Of a stretch of DNA of 64,000 nt, positions 33,036-45,201 are shown piece by piece. The position numbers were made by a program, and so were the translations under genes. Positions within the stretch are counted from its first letter, which is position 1. Each line of letters begins with the position of its first letter. Under the pieces are notes generated by a model. The model saw only the letters and a list, made by a program, of their open reading frames with translations. It was not told the DNA's origin and made no database searches. Source of the stretch: Spirometra erinaceieuropaei (taxonomy: Eukaryota > Platyhelminthes > Cestoda > Diphyllobothriidea > Diphyllobothriidae). The stretch spans positions 137,907-201,906 of the forward strand of contig CACRXP010000683.1 in NCBI GenBank assembly GCA_902702965.1, read 5' to 3'.

Positions 33036-36000
33036 CTTCACGTCGGCACGCCAGCTGACCTAGAAGTTTCTTCTGATTTATTAACTGACTGTACGTGGCA
33101 TTTTCTCCAGTGACTAATCTACCTCGTGGGATCTGTGTTCTGACATGAATGCCTCATTCGGCCAGATTATCGTCTCGTCGATAGCAAGAAAAATCGGCAA
33201 AAAGAGTAAATTCTTAAAAGTGAAGCGTCAATTCCGTGTTCTTCCCTCGTCTAAATTGGAAACACTTGTTAGCATTGTGGAGAGTTCAGCTTTTCAGTTG
33301 CCTCAGCAAGCTGCTTCTTTACACACGCTCGTTCATCATCGTTGTCCTCATTAAAAAACTGTCAGAGAGCTAAGAGCGGTTTAAAGCAGCCCAAGTTCGG
33401 AGCTAACCACTGCTGCTTTAACCGCACTGAACTTGAGCCTTTCTAAGTCCCCCGTCTGAACTTTCGACAAAGTCCTAGGCTGCTCCGACTTCTAGTTGTC
33501 AGTTGCTGACAACTCTTGTGCGGCGTGCCTTCTGTGTGGGAATAGTGATTTAAGTCTTGGATCAGGGCTCCGTGGAGGCCCATCGTCTGTAGGGTGTGGT
33601 TTGGCAGCAGATTAACACCAAGACCTCCACAAACGCATCCCATAGCGTCGTCCTAGCATTGTCAGAAGTCGTAAGTCCTTTCTGGTTCGTCCGTTCCGCA
33701 ATAAGGTTAACCGCCTACTCATTTTCTTCGTCGGAGGTTGTCGGACAGGCGGCCGCTGTCTTTCTACGTCTTCGATCACATGATGGGTCCAGCACGTGGT
33801 AATCATAGCGACACATGTTTTAAATTTAGAAGAACGGGGGGGGGGAGTAGCAACTTTGCCAAAGTGAGTGTTTATGATCAGCTGATGTCGAGCTTCAACG
33901 GTCATGACATACCTACCTACCACATTGTTTCGGGCGGCAGTCACTTCTAGTCAGCCTCTGATGAAGATGTGTATCGGTTTACCTACAGCCAGCGCAAAAT
34001 AACTGCCTGCCAAAATAACAGGGCTCATTTGACTCAATCTTGTGGCTGTAGGCCCGCGCACATCCCTTTGAAGACAGAAGAACGCAGGTGACTTGGGATA
34101 AAAATTCCCCGTAGCCCTTCTCAGGATGTTTAAGCAGTCTGCCCACCGCAGGCGATGAAGCATCGCAGTCGAACTCTCAAGTTCAAATAGTGCGCAAACA
34201 GTGAGTGTAGAGGGAAGGTAAAATAAACGAACGTGTCTGTCGTGAAGTTAGCAAACCGATGGAAAATACTTATCGCGGAAAAACTCTTTAAGAGGCGTAA
34301 CCATCGTGAATCATTCCAAGACACATTTTCGGTCAGTGCTGGTTGACCCTAGTTACGCGTGTTTTATGTGATGTACGGAGGTTTAAAGTCAAATACTAGG
34401 AAAAGCAAGCAACACCGAACTTGCACTGTTACATGAAAACATGAAGACGGGTTGCATGAGGGCAAACATTTGCATAGAAACGAGCATTGGAAGGAGTAGG
34501 ACAAGACGGCGTGGTAATTGTTGCGCGGTATAGAATTCTGATAGCGGCGTTCAAGGAGGGGTTTAGTGCATCCCTCCGAGGCATCCCGTTTGTTAAATTA
34601 TGTAGAACTGTGTAACATCTATTGGTAAAATTGGTCATACATTGGACCCCGTTGGACATTAGGGGGGGGGGAGACTGTCGAAGGACAGAACAACACTCTC
34701 GAGGGGGGCCAACTCCATCCACAGGTCATCGTGACCTTACTGTGGCTCGTGAATTTCTGCACTATTACACACGAAAACAGCAGAGTAATACAGTCACACC
34801 GGCACTAAGAAAACCAGGAGAACACGACAGAACAAAGAACTCGCCGAGCATGGCGCAAAAGAGCCACCTGATCGGATAAGTCAGCCTGCAGAAACTCAAC
34901 CATCCTCCATCGATGTGATGGCTAGCAACGCACTCAGCTAGCATGCCCGCTAAACATCCGCCAAAAGGTGGAGACAGTAAAAAGAAACAAAAATAGATGC
35001 GCGCAAGGCCGACAAACTCGGCTGACCATTTGAATTTCTGCTTGATGTTAAACATCTAAAGCTGCGACGACAGTGAGTCGGCCGATTTCTGCGAACCATC
35101 AGCAACTCAAAAAATCTGGTCGGGTGAGCCCTCCCCTTCACCCACTTGATGCTTGCCAAACTGGGTACTTTAATTGTCGTTTATTTGATCTTTATTATCC
35201 CAAAATTTGTTTTCTATAGTGCTGGCGGCACAAAATCAAAGTGCACAGACGTGGGAACAAATTAGTTGCCATTTGATTCATCCACCATTGCCATCGTCGT
35301 CTTCCCTGTGTTGTAAATTCTTTTTTGAATATAGACACTACTGAATGATCGTCGACTTTTTAAATCGCTCCCCCCAACGGCCCGGACAAAACGCAAGGCC
35401 TGAAAAGGGACGTGAATCTTTCTTGCCTAAATAGGGTAGCATGGCGCGCATAAACTAACCGGAACCCCTCTTCTTGCCCCACCCTGCCACCCCAACTTTA
35501 CTGCCCTCAACACGTTGACTTCATCTTGCGAGCGATGTGGGGACATGAAGTCTGAATGACCCTGCCCCTGAAACACATTTATATCCTGTACACAATAAAA
35601 GAGATCATTACCCATGAGGAATTATTGAAAACTTATGTTTGCCAACTGGCCTTTCATTTCCAGTTCGCTAACAGAGCAAAATTGTCCCACGCCGGTCCTT
35701 ATCGGTTGTGTGGAATGGGTAGTTTAGGAAAGCGCTTTCTCTAACCTTCCACAGGTATTAACGAACGAAATTACCGTCGAAATACCCGGTGTCGAGTTCA
35801 GTTAAGAAACTGTCAACCTAATTTTTATTCGTCATGCAGAAGAGTGACATCAACACAACGCCATTGTATTCTATATGGCTTCAGATTTTTATTCTGTGAT
35901 CATTTACAAGAAATGTGATCTGCTGGTGGGGAGGCCAGGTTATATAGGAATGCTCAAGACTGAAAACGAAAACTAAGACATTTGGGGTCATGCATCCTTT

Positions 36001-36480
36001 GGCAGGTAATGCGGTAACTATTTCACTACTTTGCTCGTATATGGCACTTGTGGTTATACATTACGAAATTGACTCTGCATATGACCTTAGGACAGATGAC
36101 GAAGTTAAGCACCCCAAGGTGTCCGCCACCAAGTTCACCTACTCAATCGGCGAGTTGTCTAGATTTGTAGTTTAAGATTCGCGTCAACGCATATAATTCG
36201 AACATGGTAACGTGGAACATCTGATCAATCGTAACGATCTCTGCGTCTGAATCAATCGGGGTTCAACATGCTTCGTCGAAGCACTAGTAGGAGGAGGCTC
36301 GGAAACACGATCTTGTTGGGAAATGGAGAAACCCAGGCGTGTTCAATACTGCATTTGTCGCAACGGGGGTTTATAACCGGCTATGGAAAGACAAGGGAGG
36401 ATATGCAAAACCTGAAATCTCAGCGTGGGCGACACGCCGTTTAAAAATTCGCTGCAAACGAATGTAAGTGGGTGCAGAAT
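33036..36480. other. No recognised feature
   Basis: A minus frame at 33612-33944 (110 codons) and one at 34765-35055 (96 codons) are unrecognised. G-runs occur at 33836-33846 and 34662-34671. No repeat copies of the families above. Confidence 0.35.
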
Positions 36481-36836
36481 GACCTAACTCTTGACCTATA
36501 CGTTAACCCTGACCTCAACTCTAAACCGTAAACTAACCACAACCATACATTTTAGCCGTGAACCCTAACCGTAATATAACCTTCGAACCGTAATCCGTAA
36601 ACCATCGGTTCTGACAATAAACTTGACCTGAAGTCCCAGCTACAAATCCAAACCCTAAACACTAAGCCGTAATCATAAATCTCTATCTTAGTCCCAAATA
36701 TCAGCCCTAAAATTAACCATGAATCCCAACCCTAGTCCTAAACCCTTACCCTCAGTCCGAACCCTAATTATAATCCTAATCCTAAACTCTCGCTTACAAT
36801 AAACGCTAACCCTAACCTGAACCCTTATCCTAATGT
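36481..36836 (-). repeat. Degenerate telomere-like array, CCCTAA strand
   Basis: GTTAACCCTGACC, GTGAACCCTAACCG, CCAAACCCTAAACAC, CCCAACCCTAGTCC, GCTAACCCTAACCTG, through about 350 bases with few exact units. Orientation is opposite to the array at 24239-24458. Confidence 0.75.
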
Positions 36837-37179
36837 ATTGCAAAATCGCGAGCGTAATAGTCAGTCATAACCCCAGCAGTCTGCGAAGCATCTCAAATTG
36901 AAAGTACCTATTAGAAATACTACATCTAGCGAAATCAGTAATAGGACGAAAGGGACAAATTGTTGACCAATTAGAACCGCGTATTCGAGTTGCGCAGTGA
37001 ACGCCTGCGAGGACTACACACCAGCAGAGAAAGACACAAAAGTCTCAATAATATGGTGTGCAATCTGGTTTTTTCTTTAAATGATCCTTGTACATGACAT
37101 GCTGCAAAATTTCCATAATCTGCTCAGCTCAATTTTCCCAGATATGTAATTTACTGAGGGAGAAGAAGAAACAGCAGCC

Positions 37180-37900
37180 GTTCCTGCCTGATGTGCTCAC
37201 CAATCGAATTCCTGATGACTAACAAAAAAACCAAAATCTACTGGACGATGACGAACACCCTAAAGCTTCTCATTTTTCACAGCTACCATACTGTGGATCA
37301 CAAATTAAGCTGCGCAAAAATATTATGCAAGCGGATTCAGATGCATTGCAGCAACTCGGAAGAAAAAAACACGTGAAGCCGATAGCTCCCAGACATGCTT
37401 ATTCAGGACTGCTATCCGAAGGCGTTGATGAGCTGGTGTCTACAGCTTCGCTTCCCCGGAGTACCCATCCAGACACAGCATCTACGGTAGGGCATAGTCT
37501 GCCGTGATCCAAAGCTGCCATAGGCAGCAGGATGATGAAAATCAAGGACCATTTAAACTCCCGTGAGCAACCAAATGCCGGTTATAGCACCTCGCACCTA
37601 AACTCTTCTTGTAACTACATAGGTCAGACTGGATACAGGCCTGGATCGCGCATACACGAACACAAACTAGCTGTGCGACAAAGAGAAGGATTATTGCAAG
37701 TGGCTAATCACACCTACGTAAAGGATAACGGATATACTTTTGTAAACAAAAAGGACAGTCGCCCACGTCGGAAAGACGACAAGCCGCGAATTCATTGAAG
37801 TCTGGGCTACAGATGAGAAATCCATCATTAAATGCATCGGTCTGGCGTCGCCATGCAGAGTCCTCCGCAGTTAGTGGGATCACTAAGGTTTGATTGCCTG
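37180..37900 (+). mobile_element. Penelope-like element, 3' coding end with GIY-YIG domain (different subfamily)
   Basis: The first frame reads HSYHTVDHKLSCAKILCKRI (family HSxHPxxHKRSCVRTLxxR, the end of the RT module). A decayed linker follows with DMLIQDCYPK (family xxANGYPxxF). At 37532-37798 SCNYIGQTGYRPGSRIHEHK and LAVR give the Y-I-G core and the catalytic-helix Arg and His, followed by HTYVKDNGYTF. The frame then shifts to SREFIEVWATDEKSIIKCIG, where the family has SREFLEAWxSxxxSINRxIDLP. At least two frameshifts make it dead, although the nuclease core itself is largely intact. Confidence 0.78.
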
Positions 37901-37996
37901 TCGCATGTTCTTTTGCCGTCTTTATTTCTGGTGATGAACATCTGTACGAGTTTAAATGCCCAGACGAATAAAGGAATTGTTCCGACGATCAAACAG

Positions 37997-38034
37997 TTTT
38001 CTTCTTCTTCTTCTTCTTCTTCTTCTTCTTCTTC
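37997..38034 (+). repeat. (CTT)n microsatellite
   Basis: Perfect CTT/TTC trinucleotide run of about 12 units, directly downstream of the Penelope-like fragment. Confidence 0.95.
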
Positions 38035-38429
38035 CCTGCTTATGCGTACAGTTAGAATGCAAACATTGCGTCACCTCTACTAAATCGATAACAGCCCGTA
38101 GATAGTCATTCGGTGACTCACTGCGCAAACACGTGGCCTGTAGACCAATTCGGAGAAATGGATTAGTAGCACGGCCGGTTGACAGCCACCATTAAGTCGA
38201 AAATGCATTCGTCAACGTCACCTTCACTGCCAAGTCTTTCTTACTTAAGAACTAGGTTTCAGATCCATCAAACGAAAACTAGGCAGCCGCATATAATGCT
38301 TAAGTAGTAGGATATACAGGTATAACAAAAAACCCAGACACATGTTTCGTCACTATTCTGACGCTGCATGACACGCCTGCGAGGAGTTCGATTCATAAGT
38401 GGGTCGCTCAGAGTTCGTCGGGGACTAAT

Positions 38430-38730
38430 CTGTCAGATATTTCAGTTTTGATATTGAAGCCGAATTAGAGTAGATCAGTCCAAATGAGATCTGTAGGCTC
38501 AGACTGAAATTTTGGGCCGAAGTTCACCAGCCGCATCGAAATAACTGGGATCGGTTTCTGAGGAAATTAAAAAAGCCGCGATTTAAAAACTGGCTTATCT
38601 AACAGAAAAACACATGATTAACGCTGAGGAACTCACTGAGGAGCTGAACTCCCCGTAGACGTATCACGCAGCTGCAGAATAACGGCGAAGCACGTGTCTG
38701 GGCTTTTAACTAGTATCTGTTCTGTGAAGT
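38430..38730 (+). repeat. Dispersed repeat with GGCGAAACACGCGT end, copy c
   Basis: CAGACTGAAATTTTGGGCCG, GGTTTCTGAGGAAATTAAAA, ACGCAGCTGCAGAATAACGG, GGGCTTTTAACTAGTATC. Its left part (GTAGATCAGTCCAAATGAG) matches 26240-26280 in inverted orientation. Confidence 0.65.
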
Positions 38731-38855
38731 ATGCTATTAATTTCCGGGGAAATCAAAAAGTCGTAGCCTCAGTAAAGCTCCACCTTACTCCGATTTACGG
38801 TACTCTCATTTTCTGACAGCTCCCTTAACAGCAACTTATAACGGAGTTGTGAAAT

Positions 38856-38950
38856 AGAAGCAAAGAGGCGAGTTCCAGAGCGTAGTCGCGAAGAGGGGCA
38901 AACGATCGCTCTTGTCCTAGCGATCATGTCTTTTTCTTCGCGGAGTCGTT
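38856..38950 (-). repeat. Penelope-like pLTR fragment ending in a hairpin
   Basis: It starts AGAAGCAAAGAGGCGAGTTC, the common outer end of the pLTR. 38887-38942 is a self-inverted repeat: CGCGAAGAGGGGCAAACG..ATCGCT faces AGCGATCATGTCTTTTTC..TTCGCG around an 8-base loop. It lacks TATA and the ribozyme-like core. Confidence 0.6.
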
Positions 38951-38959
38951 AAAATTCAT

Positions 38960-39110
38960 AAAGCAATATTCAGAAGACGAGTTGCCGAGCAAGCGCTGCT
39001 TTCGATAACTTCTCTTCAATCTGGTATATTTACATGGAAACGGGGTAAAGTGATTGAAAAAATCGATAAAAGTTAGTTTTAAAAACGCAGGCTAGGCATT
39101 AGCGGAAGGG
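38960..39110 (+). repeat. Two-copy dispersed repeat, copy b
   Basis: AGAAGACGAGTTGCCGAGC, GCTTTCGATAACTTCTC, GGAAACGGGGTAAAGTG and AAAATCGATAAAAGTTAG parallel 13995-14140. Confidence 0.55.
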
Positions 39111-42100
39111 CGCAGAAAGTTGTGTGTGGTTAGTCAACCTTTGACCACGGTAAGCGCGGAGCCTGATAAGGTTCGTCCGGGTGCATAGCTTCTGCTACTG
39201 CTAATAGGCGCTGGCCCAGTAGCTTGAGGGTTGCTCGAGGGGCCTTATACATTTTACGAAATGTTTCTGCAGGGGTCCACACAATGCGATGGTTCCGTAA
39301 TATGGAGGGTTATCAACTGACGGAATGGCCTGGCACTCATTCGAGTCAAAAGAAGAAGAGGCGTTCACCGGGAGATGCTCACTGCAGGTCTTACTGAGAA
39401 AATCATACTCTCGGTTACAATTTGCACGCTAGCACATTTACTGCACGCTGTCTAAAATGAAGTCACCCGAAGCAGGACTTGATCAGAAGACGCGAAGTCA
39501 GGCCGTGCGCAGTCAAGAATGGGCACGCGTAGTCCGCATGAATGAACCCCGTTAGACGCTTGACAGTCAGTTGTCGGGGGGCGGAGTGTTTTCGGCACTA
39601 CGCACCTGCTTATTCAAGGGCACAACGAGTTGGCCAGCGAGTGCTTGACCTCTGACCAGGGGTAAGCAGTTGTGAGGTAAACCCTAAATCAAAATATCAA
39701 CCCTGGACTACACACGGAAAAGTTTAGGGGAAAACATGTCGTCACGAAATGGGAGAAGCACGTCTTGGATTGTCCAGACCCAAAGCACCCGCAACAAAAA
39801 ACCTATTATGCACAAAATCCAAATAAGCAAACGGCAGTGGCTCGTCTTCTGTAATTACTGAAGGCCTGAAGGTCGAATTTACTTTACCTGTCCTGTAAAA
39901 GTCAGAAGATGCGAAAATTTTCTACTTGTTTGCGTCCTGCAGGTGTCGCGTGCAGTCGGGTTGAAAAGTGCTCGGCAGGTTTTTTCAGATCTGGGTGGAA
40001 AAAGTATTAGGGAGATCTCATAGCACTGAAAGTATTATAAAACTACTGATCACCTGGTGAACATTGACCCTTTGCATTCTTCAAGACTACCGTGCAGGAA
40101 TTTCCTTGATCCCCTTTTCCCCAAGGAGTGATACAGCGGCGCATTTTTAAAGTCGACATTATCAAGCAAGAAAAAATTATAATTTGTCAGGATAAAAATA
40201 GTCAAATTGCAGATAATACCCAGAGTTATGCCACAAGAAATCATAATTTAAAGTAATAACAAGTTACTTGTTAGGTAAGACATTTGACAGTGTATGAAAA
40301 AGTCCAGGGGTGTTAATTCCAGAAGTGGTGCAGAAACTACTCGGGTTAACATATTGAACAAAATAATGCAAAGAATTGAGTACTTTCTGAAGATTAAGAA
40401 GAGTACGCAATTGGTTGTTCTGCCTCCCCATAAACCAGCATAAAGGAGGTCTTTTGATTATCCGTCTACTCCAATTTTTTCGCTGTTGATTTACGGAGCC
40501 AACATTTCTGCATTCGGACAGTCTACTATATGTTTCGTTCAGTCTCTTAAGCGTTGCTTGTCTTATTTGAGACGGCCAATTTAACATGGTAAACTAAATC
40601 GTCTGCGTATTTATAAGTGGCGTTAGGAACAATCCTTTTTCGAAAATATTGCAGCATATCGAGGTAGGTGTGGATTACTCGAGGTCTTCATCTGCTTGAA
40701 TCACGAGGCAGTAGTTAAGCAAGCTGAATATACTTGACAGACTGTAACATTTAGGATGAAGTTTACCAAAAAAATACTCAGCTCACCGCCTGAATGCCAC
40801 CAAACGAGGAGCTTTTTTAGGCCACCCTTATTTTGACTGAAACTGAACTTGCAGTGTTCTCGGTAGCACCCAAGCTCTTTCTCATAACTCGAAAAGGAAA
40901 ATGCAATTGAACAGAAATCGTGTGTATGGGTACTATTTAACATGAAATTGTCTTAAATGCTCACCCGAAATTTTTCGCTTTCGCCCTTCTACGACAGCCG
41001 ATACTGATACATTCCTAGGTGCTCACAGAGGAATTTTCCCGAGCTTACTATCGCTTGACCTTCGGCGTGCTGGTGTTTTGCGAACGGCGGTATTTTGCGG
41101 ACTTCATAGACATTTAGTCATTGTCCCTTTTTTGCTTAATATGGCTGAATTTCTCTATGTGCACCCTGTGATTATCATTATCATTGGCTTTATCGGGGCA
41201 ATAAGCACTCCTGAAATTCTGAAGGCATCTACTTGATTGAAAAACTGCATTTATTTCCCCTAAAGTAAGCCTACTGTGTAATTCTCGGCCTAAAATGTTT
41301 TTCCCATCACTAACAAAACTTACCAGCTCCTAGGCGTTTTTCGGAGAATTTACGCGGATGAATTTTAACCTATATTTAACGATCCACAAAACTTCAAAGT
41401 TATTATCTCTAGAAAATATTATTTTTTAAATGTTGTTCGAAAAAACAGAAGCGATTCCCAACTATTCAAGCGAAAAACACTTTGTCTCTAAATTTTATTC
41501 AGCAAATTCAATTTGCGGTCGAAACGGTTTGTCCAAAATGCCACTTCACTTGACTAGAACGGCGCATCCATCGTTTGCTTATAAAATTATTAGGGGGCGC
41601 GTTTGATAAAAAAACTGCATCAGGTAAAAAGACAAATATTTTTACTAACTCCTGAAACGTTTATGAACCCTGTTCGCGACCCATACCGTCATTATTGGCT
41701 TAATTTTATCGACCTGATGACGAATTACTAAGAACGCAAGCTTGTCAGTTTGACTTTTCGAAAGTGCAGTTCTGAAAGTTTAAAAGCGATTTGCCAATCG
41801 ACGCCGCATAATCAAATTGAAGCGGTTCATAAGTGTTTAGGTAAGGGTGACGTACTCACACATCCACTGTCGGGTTTTGTGCTCACGATAGGATAAGCTT
41901 AAAAACCGTTCATTAGTATACTATTTTCTGTCATTTTATTCGGCAGTGTTCGTGACTCGATATCCATCTTCTTGTATGTTCATTAGTTAAACTGAATAAA
42001 GCAATCATAAGCTGTGTCTTATAGTCTACTATGTGCGTTCAGAAAGTTAGTGACAATTTTGGCAGTAGATAATCTCTTAATTCTATTTTCCGAATATTTT

Positions 42101-43439
42101 GCATTTTAACAGAAGCTGTTTGTAGAAGTCGTTTCAAAAGAAAGTAAAATTATTATAGTCGGCAAAAAGAAAAAGAAAATGCGTATGAATAACTAATTGG
42201 CGGCCTGTCGTAGTTGCAATTTGCATTAATTTGTTTACCATCTGTCGTAAAAAGTAAGATTCTCCAGGCAGGCCATGTGTCAGGAAGACAATCTAGAAAA
42301 TTGGATAAACTTCCGATTTCTAATTAGGTAATTTAAAGGTCTTTTGGAAAAACCACTGAACACTGTCGTTAAACGATGCCTTGCAAAAGAAAATGGAACC
42401 GCAAAATATACAGCATACTAAGTCATATAGTGAGATATTAAAGAAACAGAAAAAGGGGTGTTTTTACAGAAGAAAGATTGCTTTATTTCTACAACTATTT
42501 TGTGGTCTAAAATATTCTACGGTTAAGATAGAGGGAATGTTATTAGTGCTCAGTTGGAGAATCCTGGTGTGGGTTTTTGCCTCTTTGGCAAACTGTATCT
42601 GTCACTTATTTCCAGTGCTTATGCCAATGTGGAGTGTTTGTGGCGAGCGCGGGTGATTGACTATGCTGTCTTTTTTGGAAGCGATTTTGTTTACGACCCA
42701 AAGCGTCAACTATCAGTTGGCGGTACCGGAGTAGTCATTCAGTTACCGTTCGTGGGGCTGTAATAAAATAAAATTCGGCTAATATAATCTTGACTTAAGC
42801 CTTTCTCTTTTGAGCATACCCCGGAATCTTTGGCCCCATAAGAGTGGTATTCCTTTGTATATAAAAGCAAATTATCCAAAAGAGTGCAATCGAACACAGG
42901 AGTAATATTCAAAATTCACCATCAAACTGTGCGTAAAATTTTCCAGAACTTATCTAGCATTCGCGGACTATCGTTTTCAGCTAAACAAAACGAAATTTAA
43001 AGTATTTAAAAGGCCTTTAAACTCACTAAAATGTTTGCGTAGAACTGGCGCCGCTTTTAGGCTGCTTTTTCGCCGCTTATCTGTTTAGACGATCACGCGG
43101 TTTCTTTTAAGCTAAAATGCTGTTGAGCCGCCCTAAAGCCGCAAGATTTCGTGGAAGTTTATTTGGGCAAACCATTAAAACCGTTATGCGATGCGCACCT
43201 TTCTGAGGTGCAAGTTTGAGATCAGATTTGATAAGGGCATATCCCTAAGATTTAATACGAGCATAGCACAAGAGCGAGTCCTCAACGAGACAGGTGGCAC
43301 GCGGAACTTTGAACAAACCAGTCGACGCAAAGTGTATTAAAGAAACTATTGCTATAAAGGCTTGGTTAATTATGCATTCAGAGAATGGGGGAAGTAAAAT
43401 CAGCCTAGAACAGAAGCTCTGGCCAAGACTGGAATATGC
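39111..43439. other. No recognised feature
   Basis: Moderate GC to about 40 kb, then AT-rich. Minus frames 40264-40587 (107 codons) and 40701-40943 (80 codons), and a plus frame at 42381-42656, have no recognisable domains. Any of them could be chance. Confidence 0.35.
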
Positions 43440-43780
43440 ACTTTATTCGGATAAAAAATATGGAGATGATGTGATTTTTTACCAAACTAGTAAAATAAAG
43501 CATATTTTGTGCATACTTTCTATAAAATATGTCTAAATTTATAAAGCTGTGGAAAATGAGCGTGAAAAATGCGTGCTCCTTAAGTAGTGATTTTTTGCCG
43601 AACGCGGTTTATACAGGAGGTTAAAAAAATGCATTCAAAAGCCGCCATTCTTGAGAGTCCGAAATATTATAGGAGCGTGCTGCATGATAATCAGTATTCC
43701 AATCCTACCTAAGAATCCCTTCTTAATCGAAAACGCGTTTCAGAATGTCGGCCATTTTTTCATGAGACTGGTCACTCACT
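43440..43780. repeat. Foldback element, right arm, AGTGAG-ended subfamily
   Basis: GAAAACGCGTTTCAGAATG, GCTGCATGATAATCAG and the end TTCATGAGACTGGTCACTCA (43760-43778). The interior is foldback-type but the end is closer to that of the 45202 element and the 20125 copy. Confidence 0.65.
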
Positions 43781-44854
43781 ATACATCTTATCGAACTGGG
43801 ACAAATGGAGGGTCGGGGGAAGGAAAACGAGGTTAAGAAAAGAAACTGGTCAAAACGTAACGAAGTCTTTGAAAGAAGACAGTGACGATATTGAGGGCAG
43901 TCAAGATCTCATATAAACACGACCTTAGCGTGGCTACAGTCTATACCAGAAATTTAAGCGTATACCGATGAAGCACCAAAAATTTACTCTCTGTATGCAA
44001 CTCGAGGTTGGTACTTTAGTGTGAGATTAAACAGTCACACTGTCCGTACTGCAGCACTCGCAGATTTGGATGGGAGGACAAGAAAATTCAGGACGGAAGT
44101 CGAGAACTTTATTGCACACAAGACGTTTGCGTCATCACGGCGGTTGCATTCAAATCGAGATTTATTTAAATTAGCCTAAGTGGTTTTCACGTGATCATAG
44201 CTGGCGTACAGATAATTATCTCGTATACGCGGTATGCAGAGAAATCCTTCGGACCGTGCTGTTTCGAACAAATGCTTGAGGCAAGACCAATTTGTAAGTT
44301 TTGAGTTAGTTTAGCCTGCCAAAGTCAGAACGTAAGTTGGGCTAAATAGAGAAGTTAGAGAGCCACGGTAGTGCCCAATCTGAGCAAGCAAGGTATGTGT
44401 CTCTTTTGGCGAATTTGACATGCTCAAAGTTCCGTTTGTTATAGCACTTGTTAATTTTTGCGGCCAATTTTTTCTAAGCTAACGCCCAAGTTCACTGTGC
44501 CTAATCGGGTGCGATGTGGGGCGTGGATGAGACGTTGCGTGCAGACCCCCCAAGTCGGAAGGCAGGGCGTTGGGCGTGGGAGGATAGTCTGAAATCAAGA
44601 CAGACTGCTGGCTGCATGTTTGCTCGCATTTGGTGGCCTGCGTGGCATATATGCGTCACAACGTCGGCCTCTTCGATCGGTCGGTGGGTGGGTTTTAAGT
44701 CAGCGGGCACAGTTGTGGCATCCTGAGTCGCCCCAGGCACCTGTTAAACCAAAGTAACTATGACGCTGACTGATAAACCTGCCTGGCTCCACGCGAAATC
44801 CATTTAATCTGGAGACACACTGTTGTTACGCGCTCACACGCGGAAATATACGCC
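43781..44854. other. No recognised feature
   Basis: A GC-rich patch at 44510-44730 is open on both strands (plus 44514-44726, minus 44740-44501) without recognisable products. Confidence 0.35.
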
Positions 44855-45025
44855 TTGTAGGCAGAATGGCATTACCGCCAGAGACAAGGGCGGCTGAAAT
44901 GGCCATTGTTGGTCGTCGTCAGCCATACCAAACCTTGATGTGTGGAACGCCTGGAGCTCAATCCCGCAACCGGATGGTTAGAAGACCAACGCCCCTAACC
45001 ATTAAGCCATTAAGACACAGCGGGA
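44855..45025 (-). repeat. SINE head and body, minus orientation
   Basis: Minus strand: TGGTTAGGGGCGTTGGTC, TTCTAACCATCCGGTTGCGG, GGCGTTCCACACATCAAGG, GGCTGACGACGACC, GCCCTTGTCTCTGGCGGTAA. It faces a plus copy starting immediately to the right. Confidence 0.75.
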
Positions 45026-45201
45026 CGAGTGACCTCCGCAACAGGATCGGTGAACGCTCCTCTACTATTGTATTTTCCTGATCGCAACCGACAGAAAAAA
45101 GCTGTGGCTAATAGGTTCAGTGGTTAGAGGCGTTGGACTTCTAACCATCAGATCGCGGGATCGAGGTCCAAGCGTTCCACGCTTCGGGGTTGGGTATGTA
45201 T
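45026..45201 (+). repeat. SINE, 5' part split by a transposon
   Basis: GGATCGGTGAACGCTCCTC, TCCTGATCGCAACCGACAG, GGTTCAGTGGTTAGAGG, anticodon TCT at 45140-45142, GTTCCACGCTTCGGGGTTGG, stopping at GGGTATG. The rest of the same SINE resumes at 47067. Confidence 0.8.
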
